From positions 1,606,401 to 1,670,400 of the forward strand of contig CM017560.1 in the NCBI GenBank assembly GCA_007844125.1: a stretch of DNA of 64,000 nucleotides, in the 5' to 3' direction. Position numbers and translations under genes: made by a program. A model generated the notes under the pieces. The model had not been told where the DNA came from, made no database searches, and saw nothing but the letters and a program-made list of their open reading frames with translations. This stretch comes from Sinonovacula constricta. Its lineage: Eukaryota > Mollusca > Bivalvia > Cardiida > Solecurtidae. Numbering within the stretch: position 1 is the first letter of the stretch; every line of letters begins with the position of its first letter. Below are positions 1-14,300 of this stretch, piece after piece.

Positions 1-2556
1 ATGAAAACCTGTATTAATATTAGTTCTATTTTGTTATTATCGGTAGCAGCAGACTAATGGTTATTGTAGAACCGGTAGCAGCTGACTAATTGTTGTTGTA
101 GCAATGCTCAGCTATTACTGGAGAGAAATTTCAGATGGTACTGTAGAACCAATGGCTGATCACAGGGTAGCATGGAGACCTGCGCGTATGACATTTTTAG
201 CTCCGAGAAGGACTTAAACACGTGCACTGACTGGCTTTATTTTTCTTGTAGATAATAATAAAGCTGGTGTTTAACAGTGTAATAGCAAAGAATTAGTGGT
301 AAATCCTTGACATGATTCATGGGACTGTACTGAACACAATGATTGCTGCTTAAATTCAACTCTTCATCATTTTCAGGCATAATTTAGAAGTCAGCTTTTT
401 ATTAATTTTCATTATAATTTCAATTTTCCCAGTTGAAAGGATGAATGCAGGATAAAGGTTTGTTAAGCCATAGAAAACATTCTATCTCCCTCCTATTCTA
501 TTTTTTCACCTGCCATTTTGTCTTATTTAATCCAGATCTACCAGATTGGGATTCATGTAGATGAGTGAGAAGGGGGATAAAGCTAGTATTCTTTCTTGTC
601 ATAATTATCTAAAATAAATTTTTTTTGTTGTTCATTTGTTATTCAACATTAATGAATGAGATTTAATTGATTGCATTTTTTGTGTGCAAATATTATTTTT
701 ACAATATATGTATTAAAAGGTTTAAATTTTTTAAACGATGTGTTAACTTTCATAAAAAAAGTCATTTCATATGCAAAAAACAAAGAAAGTAATGTTTGTC
801 TTTTATTTCTTTATGAAATGGACTACTTTATACATGTAGATACCTGAAACTCTTTCTGGGTCTGTTAGTGAGAGTATATGTACTACACATTGCTACACTA
901 GATTATTCCTTTTCCTGGTAATTTAAGTATATTGTTTTATATTGCCATACTTTTGGAACAGCCAATTATTGTTTTTATCATATTTAATCTCTATGTAAAA
1001 CAATTAAGAAGTTAAAATGTGCTAGCTTTTGATGTGTAAAAAAGACATTTCAAGATCGATCCTTTGTAAGGAGTACAAAGTATATACATTGTGTTGAGCT
1101 TGAGTAGAAGACTAAATTATAAATCTTTAAAATTAGCTTGTCCCACGAATAGTGAAGTCACCTGGGTCAAAGATAGACTACAGTATACCAAAGTCACACA
1201 ACTGTTGTTTTAAAGCATCCTTGTTTAGTTTGGTAATTCCACCACTGGTTGGCTTAGTATCCATTAACTCTTTGCCTGCTTCTCTCTTAATTATAAGACT
1301 TAGACGAATAGTTAGATCTAGATCAGCCAGTTCCCTGATGGGAGCTGTCTAAACAGAATCTGCACTTTTTACAGCTCGGTCTTTACTTATTAAGTATATC
1401 AACCCTGCCATATAACATATATAATATTAAAGCAAAAAAACAACAACCCTGAGAACCTTTAGCATGGGTTTAAATATAACTGGGTTGCTATCACTACCAT
1501 CAGTACAAGCCATCATAAATTACATCATATGCCATCATAATTATGTTCCTGGATAATTAATGCATTTATGTGACCTAATTAAAATAGCCTGATATTATTT
1601 GCCAATAGTTTGCGTTTTCAAATTAATTGGGAAATGGCAAGACAGTGATGTTTTCACATTTTGATGGATATACAATGTATGTCATATGTGAGTTATTTGG
1701 CGCTTGTGATAATTTATATGTTAATTAAAAAAATAAAGAAATCTGAGTAGAATAATCTTGCTTTGGTTTGTTATAACTTCCTGTGGTTTGTTTTATTGCA
1801 TTTTCTGTTGTGGTATGATTAAAACAAGCAATATCTTCCCCATATTTATTTTGTAGTGAAGCAAACGGCTACAAGAATGTCCAAACATTGAGATTGTTCA
1901 CAATTCTGCTTGATAAACTTGAATTGATAAGGCTGAGACAAATAGTGTAGATCACATAAGACAGCTCCTCACTGCAAGCTGTCTGATCAGGATATACATT
2001 ACTTTTTAGCGATTGTATTCTGATAGCTCGAATGAGCTGTATACTACAAACAAGCAAATAATGGTGATTTGTAATTAACAAATGTAACTTGTTAAGGGTT
2101 TGTATAATAACAAGGTATGCTTAATGTATTTATTGGTTCCTTGTTAGCTCATAATTCCTAGAAGAATTGTTTGTATGAAATCATGTATTTGTTAACCTAA
2201 TTCCTCTATTGCCACTAGTTACATATGTTTCTCTGCTGTGATTTCAGTCATTATAAATGGGTCTGGTTGTGCACTGTAGGACATATTACTGTATAATATC
2301 TCCCCTCATCTGGGTCACTGCATGAGTAATAGAGTAACTAGGTCTCCTTGTCAGACATTTATTTAATGTGCATCAATTTAAGTATGCTTAGAGACCCCCA
2401 AAAAACAACAGTAGAATTTAAAAAAAAATTAGACCATCTTTTTTCTTGCAAACATAAGATTGGGTTTTTAGTTATAAATAAAAAAAAAGAATCCAGAGTT
2501 TTCATGTGAATACTAACAAGATTTTTATATATGCTGCATCATTTAAATATGTCCTT

Positions 2557-2830
2557 AAGGGGCATCTGTGGTCAAAGGATTGAGTCATTGACTTGTAACT
2601 CCCTCGACTGTCTAACCTCTCACTACTGAGGTTCAACTCTCAGTGATTTGGGAAGGATTTAATGTTTGAGACTGTCTTGCAGCTGATCTGTGGTGTGCTT
2701 GATTTGGGATGGATTTAATGTTTGAGACTGTCTTGCAGCTGATCTGTGGTGTGCTAGTGGTTTTACCCATTAATATGTCTGGTGTCTTTCTTCATTAAAT
2801 AGCTGGACATCACTATAATGACCATAATTA
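2557..2830 (+). mobile_element. Decayed tRNA-derived SINE with internal 57-bp duplication
   Basis: Begins ggggcatctgtggtcaaagg and has gactTGTAACTCCCT, the tRNA(Leu)-like head of a SINE family also seen at 19395-19660 and 43354-43640. It ends with gtctttcttcattaaatagct. A 57-bp piece containing ttaatgtttgagactgtc is present twice in tandem (about 2643-2757). The copy is old: the A and B boxes are eroded. Confidence 0.5.
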
Positions 2831-5800
2831 TGTCATCGTAATGTACTTCAGAAACAAACAAAAAAAACAACAAAAAATATGTCCCTTAACCAATTACTTG
2901 CTATGATTATAAATAACCATTTTGAATTTCTTTGCTTAAAACTTGCATAGGTAACATTATCTATTTCTGAAGACTCCAAGAGTCTCAAACAGTACATATC
3001 CTGATCAGATGGCTCTCTGTAGGAGCTGTCTTTTCTGGATCAACACTATTTGTCTAAACCTGGTCTATTGATGCTATGAGGGCAAAGAATTAACATTGAA
3101 ACTAGGTTTGATTTTGACTTGTGTAGAATGCTTGGACATTTCTTGTGGTAGTTCTCAGTACCTGTTTTGTTTGTATTATGTTTTCAGTTGTGCATGCTTA
3201 TTTATGCTTTCAGGAGGTATGAGTTTGGTCCCTTACACATCCAGGTTGTAATTCACCCTTGCCCTTCTTTGGTTTCTTTGTTTTTCTAAATGTAACAAAA
3301 GAAAGTTACCCTTTTTTATTTGTAATAATAATGGTATGATGATTATGCTGTTCAATGTAAAACACATTTACGTATTTAAAAAATCATGTTTTGAAAACAT
3401 TGTTTACAAAAACAGACTGGAATTAAATATCAACTTACTTTGTTGTAAAAATTAAATAAACATTAAAACAGACATTTTTTTGTTCTGATCTTAATGTAAG
3501 ATCAATCATTAACCATTCAACAAATAAAATTCATAGAATTACAAGCCATATGTTATACATTTTGTTTGCAACTGTATACATTAACACTACAAAACCTTTA
3601 TTTTAAAAGGGTCAAGTTTCTTATGTTACATGTTACTTCTGTTTTATGTTCATGCCAGTATTTTCTGCATCTACCCTTGCACAATATATATAGATTGGTG
3701 GTTGATTGGATCAGGGATATAATGGTAAACATTTACAATATTGCATTTGATTGATACAGTTTATGAAGCCTGTGATTGTGTGTTAATCCCATATCTTATA
3801 AGTACATGATAAAACATATTTTGATTGACAATAACCATGTTTCTAAGAAACTATAAAATTCTATTCAGCTATATATAGTATTTTGTTTTAAGCTTATCTT
3901 TCTGAATTAATGTTGATTAAAGCCAAGTTGTGTCTAAATTCATACAGTGTAAAACAGGTGTTTTTTTTTCATTTTATGAATGACTTTAGAAAAGGTTAAT
4001 GCAAGAATATATTAAAGTTTTCTCTTCTGTCCATGGTGACACCAGCCATTCTGAAGCCGAAATCAGGACTTAAATTCTAGTCATCGTTTTCATATCAGCC
4101 AAACTGAGACTTTCCAAGTCGTTTTGGTGTGATCAGCTCCTCTAGTAGTTCATTTAAAGTACCCTGCCAAATTTCAGTTACTGATTTTAAAATATATTTT
4201 GTCCTGAAGACCATGAATTGAGAATGTATTACATTGTAACTTAATAATAAGTTAGTTCTAACTTAAGTTTTTACTAAACTTACTTAATACAACAAGAACA
4301 GTATGGACAGCCTTGGCTATATTTACAGAAGGTCCCATATTCAGCCCTAGGCCTCAACAGACAAATCACAAAATGGTGTTGATGTATATTATAGATGCTT
4401 AAAATGCAAATATTCCCTATGAGATAATAAGTCAACATCCTAAAGCAGTTGTGAGGTATAGATGATATACCCTGAGAGCTATTGAGGTTACACCCCAAAC
4501 CATTTGTTACATATAGGAGACTTACACTGGATCTCAGAAGCTTTAAATAGTGAGTTGGTAGCATTGAGTGATAATAGTAACACATTAAAGATTTAGTATT
4601 CAAAGAATAAAATATGGTCCATATGGCATAAAGCTAAAGACAAAAATTACAATGTTTAAAAGATCTCGTGTTTTTTCAAGGCATAAATAAAAGAATATTT
4701 CATTGTAGTTGAACAAATATATTTAACTAGTGCACCCTACTAATACTTAGATTTTGATGTCAGTTTGTATTTGTGACTTAAAAGTTTTCTAACAGTTTGT
4801 TTAGCTTTCTGACAGTTTATTTTAGCTATTAAATATCATAAATGTAACAGCATGAACTGTTAAGCCTTTTTTTATCTTAAAAACCTTATTTTTGACATCA
4901 TTTAATATGTGTCTTGATCTCTAGTCATGAAAATATTACTGAATTTCTTGCCAGGGTCAATGTATAGTTTATTAGCTTTCATCATCCTACATTTTATAAT
5001 AACACAAACACATTATTAGTTTGTCTACTAACAACTGCATGGACATATGCCTAGACATATTGCTAGATAGACTCTGCAGCTTGCAATATAGATCACAGTA
5101 CCAATCTGGATCTACACTGTTTGTTGGAACCTTATCAGTATGATGTTGATTCCAGAGTTCAATTGATTCACTGGTTTGCAGTGCATGCTTGTTATATTAG
5201 AACATTAAGAATGCTTTCATTGTTGATAATCTTTTTATAGACACAGTTATGAGAGTTTGATGTTACTCATGAGTGTGTCTACACCCAAGGCTATCATTTT
5301 GAAAGTACACATTGGTAGCAAAGTTTACCTCAGGTTGTGGGTTTGTTCTTAAAATAGTTAAAATGGTGATAGTAAAAACTACATTGCCCACCCCCGGATT
5401 TAAAGGCAGTCCTTCGACAAGGAGACTCTGGTGCCAGTATATTGAGACTGGATTTGGATCTATGACCACTATACATGACATACTCTCATATGAAGGTCAA
5501 GGATAACTGGGGAAAAAATGTTCATATGGTACAGCTAATATAATAATCCATATTCGTTTTGAAACCTGTATCTTGCAATATGATTTCCATAGATGTATAA
5601 TTAATCTTTTTGGTCTTTAGTAGTTTTCTATACAGTTGAATCTTTATACCTTGGCTTGCCATTGTACAAATGTATGGGGTTCAAAGGTTACTTCCACTTG
5701 TCCCAACATTCTGACTATATATTTATAGTAAAAAAATGTTTGAGTACTCAGATTAATGATGCATTGGTTGTCCATGCTTAATCAGCTGTCAATCATAACC

Positions 5801-6471
5801 CATTGAGTCAATTTACTACTATACTATGCTACTACCATACATAGCCCACCCTGTTCAATGCTTTAGATTGACATGATAATTGGTAAATTAGATGAAGATA
5901 TAAATGGATTGGGTTTGAAGCGAGTATAAGAATCTGTCTGTGCAATCAAGTATAAGTCAGCTGAGTGCCATTTGGATGATGTTGAAAGAGTTGATGTTGT
6001 GTCAGCTTAATTCACTATTTAACTTTCCCCAGACAACCATCACACACATCATGTTGGCAGAACAAGAACAAGCTGTGTAAAGTTTTTAACAAGTCAACCT
6101 ATACGGTTGTATACATTCACTATTCCTTGCTTTGCTTTTATCTCTGACATACAATACGATGGTGCATGTATGTTACAATTTTACAGATTCTTCGATTTAA
6201 GAAATGTTATGGTCAGACCGGTGGATATTTGTTGTATCACGATTTTACTGTCTTTTAATGAAAATTCATAATTTTCAGTTTTTTTTTTTTTTTTACAATT
6301 GGAGAAAGATAATATTATAAAGATCCTACAATGCAACTAATGCTTACACACAGCCTGTCCTTCAATTTTCCTATCGCTTACTTGAATATGTAATCAAATT
6401 ATGAGTGTTATTATCAAGCTGTATGAATGCTATTTTTCCTTTTCAGATTTGTAAGCTTAATTGCTTGTGAA

Positions 6472-6494
6472 TGTATATATATATATATATATAC
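6472..6494. repeat. TA microsatellite
   Basis: About 11 TA dinucleotides. Adjacent short ORFs running through it are an artefact. Confidence 0.9.
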
Positions 6495-6724
6495 AGCTTT
6501 CCTAACAAGAAGCTTTCCTACATAATCACCAGCAGAATGCACTTGCAATTTACAGGTTGTGCCCATGTTGAAGCAGAACTCCTAGTTATGTTTAACTCCT
6601 CAGCTCCTCACAGTGCGACTTTGAAGCCCAGTCGTGCCAAGAACTTCCATGTTGGAAAAAGGTCTTCCAGTTCATATGCAGCATGCTGGTTGTTTTGCCC
6701 AGACTGGGGTTCCTACACCAATAA

Positions 6725-6862
6725 TTAGCAGTATAATGAACCGACTGGGTTCAGTCCCTGGGCATTTCATAAGTGTCCCTGTGCTATAATGGTAGAAATG
6801 TCGCTGCTCAGTATCGGCAAAAATGCTGGGAAATTCCCAATCCTATCCCAGGTTATAGGGAA
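6725..6862 (+). mobile_element. Partial SINE copy, body only
   Basis: Shares agtataatg..actgg, cctgtgctataatggtaga, and ggcaaaaatgc..cccaatcc with the body of the SINE at 6907-7170, so the two are a head-to-tail pair of the same family with the left copy lacking the tRNA head. Confidence 0.55.
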
Positions 6863-6906
6863 AGAATGTGTAACTGGCACTAAAAGCTATGTGGGAAGAG
6901 CTTATT

Positions 6907-7170
6907 CCTTGTAGCTCAAATTGGTAGAGTGTCGGCTTGCGGATCAGGAGGTCGCGGGTTCAAACCCTGGCTCGGTCAAACCAAAGACTTTGGTAGTAGT
7001 GGCTTCCCTCCTAACGCTCAGGGCAAAGGGGACAGCATTATGCATGACTCGTTGCTGTCAGTATAATGGACTGGCCGGGTTCAAACCCTGTGCTATAATA
7101 ATAGAAATGTTGCTGCAAAGTATAGGCAAAAATGCCAGCAAATCCCAAATCCCATCCCAAATAATGTAAA
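6907..7170 (+). mobile_element. tRNA-derived SINE
   Basis: A tRNA-like head carries the pol III A box TAGCTCAAATTGG (6912-6924) and B box GGTTCAAACC (6957-6966) at tRNA spacing. A body follows with tggcttccctcctaacgctc. The same arrangement occurs at 18380-18662, showing a dispersed family. The 3' CCA and acceptor pairing of a real tRNA are missing. Confidence 0.75.
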
Positions 7171-7624
7171 ATCAATTTTTTTCCTGTCTTAACTTTAGTT
7201 AGTGTGAGTACCCATTATAACTTTTCCCATGAGTCATTTTAAATTGAGTACCCCAATGTATAGTTCGGTTGGAAATATTGTGATGTGATGCTGGAGGAAG
7301 TCAGGTGTTCTGTTATTTGGATCTTTGTTCTTAGTCTACATTTAAAACATATGCACAACAAGTTTAATATTGTGTTACCAGATTTTTTGTAAACATGTTA
7401 TACAAGAAAAAGCAATGGTGTAGGAAGATATTTCAGATAAAACCATTGGCAACAGGAATGGGTTGTTTTGTTATGGAGCCCTGGTTTGTGTGTTCATGAC
7501 TGAAAGTTCGAGAGAATAGTGTGTTTGTGACATCATTTTAATGAAGTAAACATGTGAAGCTTTTTATTGAAACATTGATGTTTTTTTGTCTTAATCCTTA
7601 CTGATATTATTATAGTGAGGCTGG

Positions 7625-8036
7625 TGATGATATGAGTGTGATGATATGAAAGGTAATGATGATATGAATGATAATATGAGAGGTGATGATATAAGAGATG
7701 ATGATGTGAGTGATGATATGAGAGGTGATGATGTGAGTGATTGTTGTATGAGTGGTGATGATATGAGAGGTAATGCTTTGAGAGATGAATATATGATCAG
7801 TTATGGTATGAGACGTGGTGAGATGAGCGGTTATGATAAGCATAGTGATAATATTTGTGATGATATTGGTATGAGAGGTGATGATATGAATGAAGATGAT
7901 TTGAGTGAAAATGATATGAGAGGCAATGCTATGAGAGATGATTATATGATCAGTGATGATATAAGAGGTATATGAGGGGTGATGATATGAGAGGTGATGA
8001 TATGAGGAGTGATGATATTAGTGATGATGATATTGA
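7625..8036. repeat. Degenerate GATGATATGAGA-type tandem array
   Basis: About 410 bp of variants on gatgatatgaga / ggtgatgatatgag, with a basic period of 9-15 bp. Because unit lengths are mostly multiples of three, long but meaningless ORFs (Met-Arg-Gly-Asp-Asp on plus, Ile/Thr-rich on minus) run through it. Confidence 0.9.
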
Positions 8037-8255
8037 TCATTGGAATAATAAATACTTCTATTCTGTCTAGTTTAAAACTAACATGTATTAAATAACATCA
8101 TTCATATTTATTCATTTTAGTATCATGCAATTAATTTATTCTTAAGATTTCATTAAGAATTTGTTAACTACCTAACATAAAAAATATTCTCCATTTTTCA
8201 TGCACACCCATACTCTCGTGTGTATATTGTACATATCTTGTGTTTGTACTTACAG

Positions 8256-8373
8256 AATGTGAAAGATGACGGCACCCATGTGTGGCGACTGAAACACTTT
8301 AACAAACCTGCCTACTGTAACCTGTGTTTGAATCTCCTCGTGGGCCTCGGAAAACAGGGACTCTGTTGCACAT
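8256..8373 (+). CDS. DGKB: DGK exon a: first C1 domain, N-terminal half
   Basis: Reads [20 protein letters not shown] and on through YCNLC and [10 protein letters not shown]. It supplies the first His, the first Cys pair and one further Cys of a C1 zinc finger, with H-x12-C-x2-C spacing as in the family. Acceptor is cttacag, donor is gtaagc. It enters in phase 0 and ends one base into a Phe codon completed in the next exon. No upstream exon was recognised, so it is the first visible coding exon, not the true first exon. Confidence 0.95.
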
Positions 8374-11300
8374 GTAAGCAGCGGCAAGTTTTTTCTTTGT
8401 TTTAAGCTCATCTAGTCTTTAAATTGTTAATTGGGTCTTATCATCCCACCAACAATGTTTCAGTTATTTGGTTTATTATGTTCACATCAACAGATATAGT
8501 GCAGCCTTCACTGTGTATAGCATGCTGTGAACAACGGTTATGATGTTACACCAATCACATTATTCCAACATGGGGTTGAACAATTTTGGAACTTTATTTC
8601 CTTTACCATTAGCAAGGGAACTTTGCCTCTACTATTTTCAATGATAAAATCTACTATACAACCCTGCATCTATGTCATATTTCTGTGTGAAATGTGCTTT
8701 TAATTTTTAAAGTTATTTAAAACGCACAAAAAAATTCAGTACATAAAAAGTTTGTTTTGGTCTTAATGCTCTTTTCTCTTTCTATTTCAGTCTGTAAATA
8801 TACCGTCCATGAGCGGTGTGTGCACAGAGCACCAGCCTCCTGTATTACCACTTATGTTAAGTCCAAAAAGACCTCCCAAGTAAGTCAGGCAAGTCCTAGC
8901 TTCACGTCTCATGGTTGTTTGTTTCTGGCTGCCTGCTCCTCTGCACACATATATAACCATTTTCCTGAAGCTGGGCTCAAGTCTTTGCTACCACTGTAAC
9001 CAGGCACAGCTGGCTCATCTGGTTTCTTGCTGCTCTTCTATACCTTTATTCTTCTAAAGCTGGGCTCCAGTTATATTTGCCAGCCATGGTTTGCTGGCTT
9101 CCTGCAGCTCCTGTAACTAAATTGTGCATTATATGAAACTGGGTTCGAATCTTAGTTGCAAGTTTTATTTCCCTAATTCTGAATTAACTTGGCAAATTTC
9201 ACTGAAGCTGGGCTCAAGTGTAACTGTACTATAAGTTATATGGTTTGAGATGATTGTTGACTGGTTTTCTGAATTTTTCTGTTTTTCATAAAATATATTT
9301 TACTTATGTTGGTGGTACATTTCTCATGTATTCTTGGAGGATGGCTCTCGTGTCAATCAAGCTGTACTTTAATGCTACTGTGGTAAACCAAGGGGCTTCA
9401 TCATAGGTTAATTGTGTTTCTGGCAAAAGGCTTTCAGCACTGTATCTTTTAAAATAATGAATTAGCTTCCTAGTTATTTCACATAGACAACAAATTCTCC
9501 AGGAATGTTTAAAAAAACTGCTTCAGCCTCAAATTAGTTTGAAAAGACCACACTGTAGAATGCATGAAACAGTATGTTGTACTTAGTTTTATTTGCTTTC
9601 TTTTGGTCGATATTTCATTGATTTTTTAATAAATGTGCTAGTTTTTGTGGTTATAGTTCAGCGCTTGTTTTTTTCCCCCAAATCTTCAGATTTTGAATGG
9701 TTGTACACGGGTCATTAATAGTTTTCACCCATCTATCTGGCCTATGCGAGTTCACATTATTCACCAGCACTTGTTGCTTTTGAAGTTTTATATTCACTCT
9801 AACCATGCTGCATTTGTTATAAAACTAAAGTCATTCTTTATTTTCTTTGGCTTTAACCACATGCAAAGATTCATATATCTATTGATAGAGACTTAGTAGT
9901 AAATATTGTAGAACCTGATCAGACATCTCATGACATTTACAGAAGCCTTGTCAATAGGTGAATAGCAGGATAGATGTTAACACTGCTAGTTTATCTGATT
10001 GGTTGATTGTGTTAATATGGTGGTCATGTTCTCAGGAGAGATAACTCTGGTTTTAATTTCATAACCTGGTGAATTCTTAGTTATCTGGTTTGATTGAGGT
10101 AAACATGCAGAAGGTTAGTATTCTAAGGACCCAATGCAACAGCAATAAAAATCATTTTTAGTTGGAAAAAAAGGTATACTGATGAAATATGACTGAAAGC
10201 ATTTTCAGTGTAATTACAAGAAGGTTGTCTTTTCATATATAAAAATCCGATTTTTGACAATATAAATAATTTGTTAAAACAACAACAACAAGAACTTATA
10301 CAGAGATATTTGAAGGTATATGTATATCATTTATTAAATATATCCTATTGAAGCTTAACATCAACAAGAAGTATAAACTGTTGCAATGTGTCTAAAGTCT
10401 GTACTGTGGTTGTGGTATTTGCTGTCACTATCTTGTCTTCAGTCCATCTGGCTGTCACTGCTAACATCTTTCTCTTGTGTGTACAAGTTACTAACAACCT
10501 TTATGTTTTGTGTTTTAGTTATATGTTTATGTTTAAGTTATTGATAAAACATTATTTGTGAGTGCATTATTTGTTTTCAGACTTACTTGTAAGGTTAAGG
10601 TTGAGTTTTTAAATAAAAATGATTTCGGTAAGAAAAACACATTTAGTTAACAAATACTAAAAGGCCATTGAAGAAAGAAGCATTAAATATTTTAAAGGAT
10701 CATTTTAAGCTTGAAAGCAATATATTTGGCATCTTTATGCTATTTAAATATGTATAAATAAATTTATGTCATTAAAATATTTCTTTAAACCAACAATAAA
10801 CCAAATAATTTGTGTACACTTGTTCATACAGTGTAACATGTTTAACGTCATAAATCATAGTTGGCTATATTTGACACCATAAATCATAGTGGGCTATATT
10901 TGACACCATAAATCATAGTGGGCTATATTTGACACCATAAATCATAGTGGGCTATATTTGACACCATAAATCATATCCTGCTCCATGTTTGACACCATAG
11001 ATCATAGTTGTCTATATTTGACACCATTAATCATAGCTAGCTATATTTGACACCATAAATCATAGTGTGCTATATTTGACACCATAAATCATAGTTGGCT
11101 ATATTTGACACCATAAATCATAGTGGGCTATATTTGACACCATAAATCATAGTTGGCTATATTGGACACCATCAATCATAGTTGTCTATATTTGACACCA
11201 TAAATCATAGTTGGCTATATTGGACACCATAAATCATAGTTGGCTATATTTGACACCATAGATCATAGTTGTCTATATTTGACACCATAAATCATAGTGG

Positions 11301-14300
11301 GCTTTATTTGACATCATAAAACTTAGTGGGCTATATTTGACACCATAAATCATAGTGGGCTATATTTGACATCATAAAACTTAGTGGGCTATATTTGACA
11401 CCATAAATCATAGTGGGCTATATTTGACACCATAAATCATAGTGGGCTATATTTGACACCATAAATCATAGTTGGCTATATTTGACACCATAAATCATAG
11501 TGGGCTATATTTGACATCATAAAACTTAGTGGGCTATATTTGACACCATAAATCATAGTGGGCTATATTTGACACCATAAATCATAGTTGGCTATATTTG
11601 ACACCATGAATTACAAAGTGTACTATGTTTGAAACCAAATATCATATAGAGTACTGTTTGAAACCAAAAATCATATAGTGTGCTATGTTTGACACCATAA
11701 ATTACGAAGTGTACTATGTTTGAAACCAAATATCATATAAAGTACTGTTTGAAACCAAAAATCATATAGTGGGCTATGTTTGACACCATAGATCCTCATA
11801 ATTTATTCACTCTGTTTGACCTCTTCAGTCATACACTATGTTTGACCTCTTCAGTCATACACTATGTTTGACCTCTTCAGTCATACACTATGTTTGGCCT
11901 CTTCATTTATTCATTATGTTTGACCTCTTCAGTCATACACTATGGTTGGCCTCTTCATTTATTCACTATGTTTGACCTCTTCTTTCTGTGTTAATACCTT
12001 CTATGTTTAACAAATCATATAACTGGTTTTGTTTGATAGGTGATGAACCATCACTGGGTGGAGGGGAATTGTTCAGGTCGCTGTGACAGGTGCCACAAGT
12101 CCATGAAGTATAGTGTCACCGGTCTGCATTGTCGATGGTGTCACCTCACAGTAAGCACTGTACCGTACATACCATAGCATCTATGTATTATTTGATATAT
12201 TTTGATAAAACATATATCTTTTAAGACATTGTTTGATGCCAAGCACCACTATCTAGGTAGTTCATGTCACAGCCTGCATCGCCAATGGTGTCACCTCACA
12301 GTGCATGCAATCTCACCATTGTCTTGACAAATGTTTGCAATAGGTTTTAAGTTTGAACACTCATGAAATGAAAAAAGTGTAGGTTGTTTTTGTAAGTCAA
12401 GCACTATTTACCATTTCAGTATTTAATTTTTTTTCTGGTGCCATCTTATTTATTGCATTTTCTTATTACAATTACTTGTAATTCTCTTTTGACCTTCCCC
12501 CATCCCTGAAGACATTTGGTAGGCACCCTTCACTGCTAACACAGTATGTGCTTAAGCATTCTTATCTTCAACAATATATTCAGAATTGTTTAATATTTCA
12601 GCAACATTGTAAGAACTTCAAATATTTCAACTACACCGTATCTTTTGTTTTAGCTACATAACAAGTGTGCATCTCAGGTGAAACCCGAGTGTGATTTGGG
12701 GGCATTCAGGGAACACATTCTGCCTCCGACTGCCATCTGCCCAGCTGTGCTGGATCGTAAGGGACCAGAGAAAAAATCTCTCACTCGCACTGACTCAACC
12801 ACTTTTGACAGCTCAACCTCAAATGTAAGCATAGTAAATAGGTATATTCACCTGTTAAATTGCTCAACCTCAAATGTAAGACAGTAAATAGGTATATTCA
12901 CCTGTTAAATTGCTCAGCCTCAAATGTAAGCATAGTAAATAGGTATATTCACCTGTTAAATTGCTCAACCTCAAATGTAAGACAGTAAATAGGTATATTC
13001 ACCTGTTAAATTGCTCAGCCTCAAATGTAAGCATAGTAAATAGGTATATTCACCTGTTAAATTGCTCAGCCTCAAATGTAAGACAGTAAATAGGTATATT
13101 CACCTGTTAAATTGCTCAGCCTCAAATGTAAGCATAGTAAATAGGTATATTCACCTGTTAAATTGCTCAGCCTCAAATGTAAGACAGTAAATAGGTATAT
13201 TCACCTGTTAAATTGCTTAACCTCAAATGTAAGACAGTAAATAGGTATATTCACCTGTTAAATTGCTCAGCCTCAAATGTAAGACAGTAAATAGGTATAT
13301 TCACCTGTTAAATTGCTCAGCCTCAAATGTAAGCATAATAAATTGGTATATTCACCTGTTAAATTGCTCAACCTCAAATGTAAGACAGTAAATAGGTATA
13401 TTCACCTGTTAAATTGCTCAGCCTCAAATGTAAGACAGTAAATAGGTATATTCACCTGTTAAATTGCTCAGCCTCAAATGTAAGCATAGTAAATAGGTAT
13501 ATTCACCTGTAAAATTGCTCAGCCTCAAATGTAAGCATAGTAAATAGGTATATTCACCTGTTAAATTGCTCAACCTCAAATCTAAATAGGGTAAATAAGT
13601 ACATTAACTAGTTACATCACTCAACTGCACATGTCACCATTTAAAACAGATATCTTTACTTGTTACATTGCTCAACCTCCAATGTAACCATGGTAAACAG
13701 GTATTTTTATTTGTTACATTGCTCAACCTCCAATGTAACCATGGTAAACAGGTATCTTTACTTGTTACATTGCTTAACCTCCAATGTAACCATGGTAAAC
13801 ATGTATCTTTACTTGTTACATTGCTCAACCTCCAATGTAACCATGGTAAACAGGTACCTTTACTTGTTACATTGCCCAACCTCCAATGTAACCATGGTAA
13901 ACAGGTATCTTTACTTGTTACATTGCTCAGCAACTGCTATGTTAGTGCTAATTGTTATTTGTTTCAGGGCCAGAACTCGTTCCAGATATCTCCTGTAGAG
14001 AATTCTCATCCATTGTTAGTGTTTGTCAATCCCAAAAGTGGTGGCAAACAGGGTAGCAAGTAAGTTTATACAGAATGTTGCTGCAGTAGCATGTGGCAAA
14101 CAGGGTAGCAAGTAAGTTTACACAGAATGTTGCTGCAGTAGCATGTGTGTTATGAGTAGAGTCAGGGTGGATGATTAATAACAATAAATCACCTGTATAC
14201 AAAAAAAAAAAAATGGAAAATGTGATGCAGTTTCACAAGCAGTTCATGTACAAAAACCTTTATAGCTCAGAATACACACCTGATAAAGTAAGAAGATGTG

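Larger units (their letters stand above)
1..8255. other. Upstream intron or intergenic DNA with repeats, no exon recognised
   Basis: AT-rich and CpG-poor. I looked for EF-hand loops and recoverin-homology sequence expected for type I DGK and saw none. Contents seen: a decayed SINE (2557-2830), a TA run (6472-6494), tRNA-headed SINE copies (6725-7170) and a tandem array (7625-8036). Short ORFs here have no recognisable domain. Confidence 0.6.
8880..12039. other. DGK intron 2: minisatellite-rich
   Basis: The proximal part (8960-9220) has a decayed repeat of gaagctgggctcaagt at 65-90-bp spacing. The distal 1.2 kb is three successive tandem arrays listed separately. The remainder has no exon-like sequence. 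Confidence 0.6.

Noticed and set aside
1150..1349. Minus-strand frame with ELADLDLTIRLSLIIKREAG
   Set aside because: Looks protein-like and could be a transposon fragment, but matches no family I can name and has no supporting exon structure.
5263..5506. Overlapping plus and minus ORFs
   Set aside because: No recognised family; probably part of an unclassified repeat.
6907..6975. Functional tRNA gene
   Set aside because: A and B boxes are present but the cloverleaf is not completed and the sequence continues into a repeated SINE body.
7610..7975. Long frames on both strands (Met-Arg-Gly-Asp-Asp and Ile/Thr-rich)
   Set aside because: They are translations of a degenerate tandem repeat whose units are mostly multiples of three.
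10846..11985. CRISPR-like regular repeats
   Set aside because: Direct tandem repeats with no unique spacers, in a eukaryotic intron.
13634..14063. Three overlapping frames of 99-131 codons
   Set aside because: Produced by the 51-bp intronic array; only 13968-14059 in one of these frames is real DGK coding sequence.
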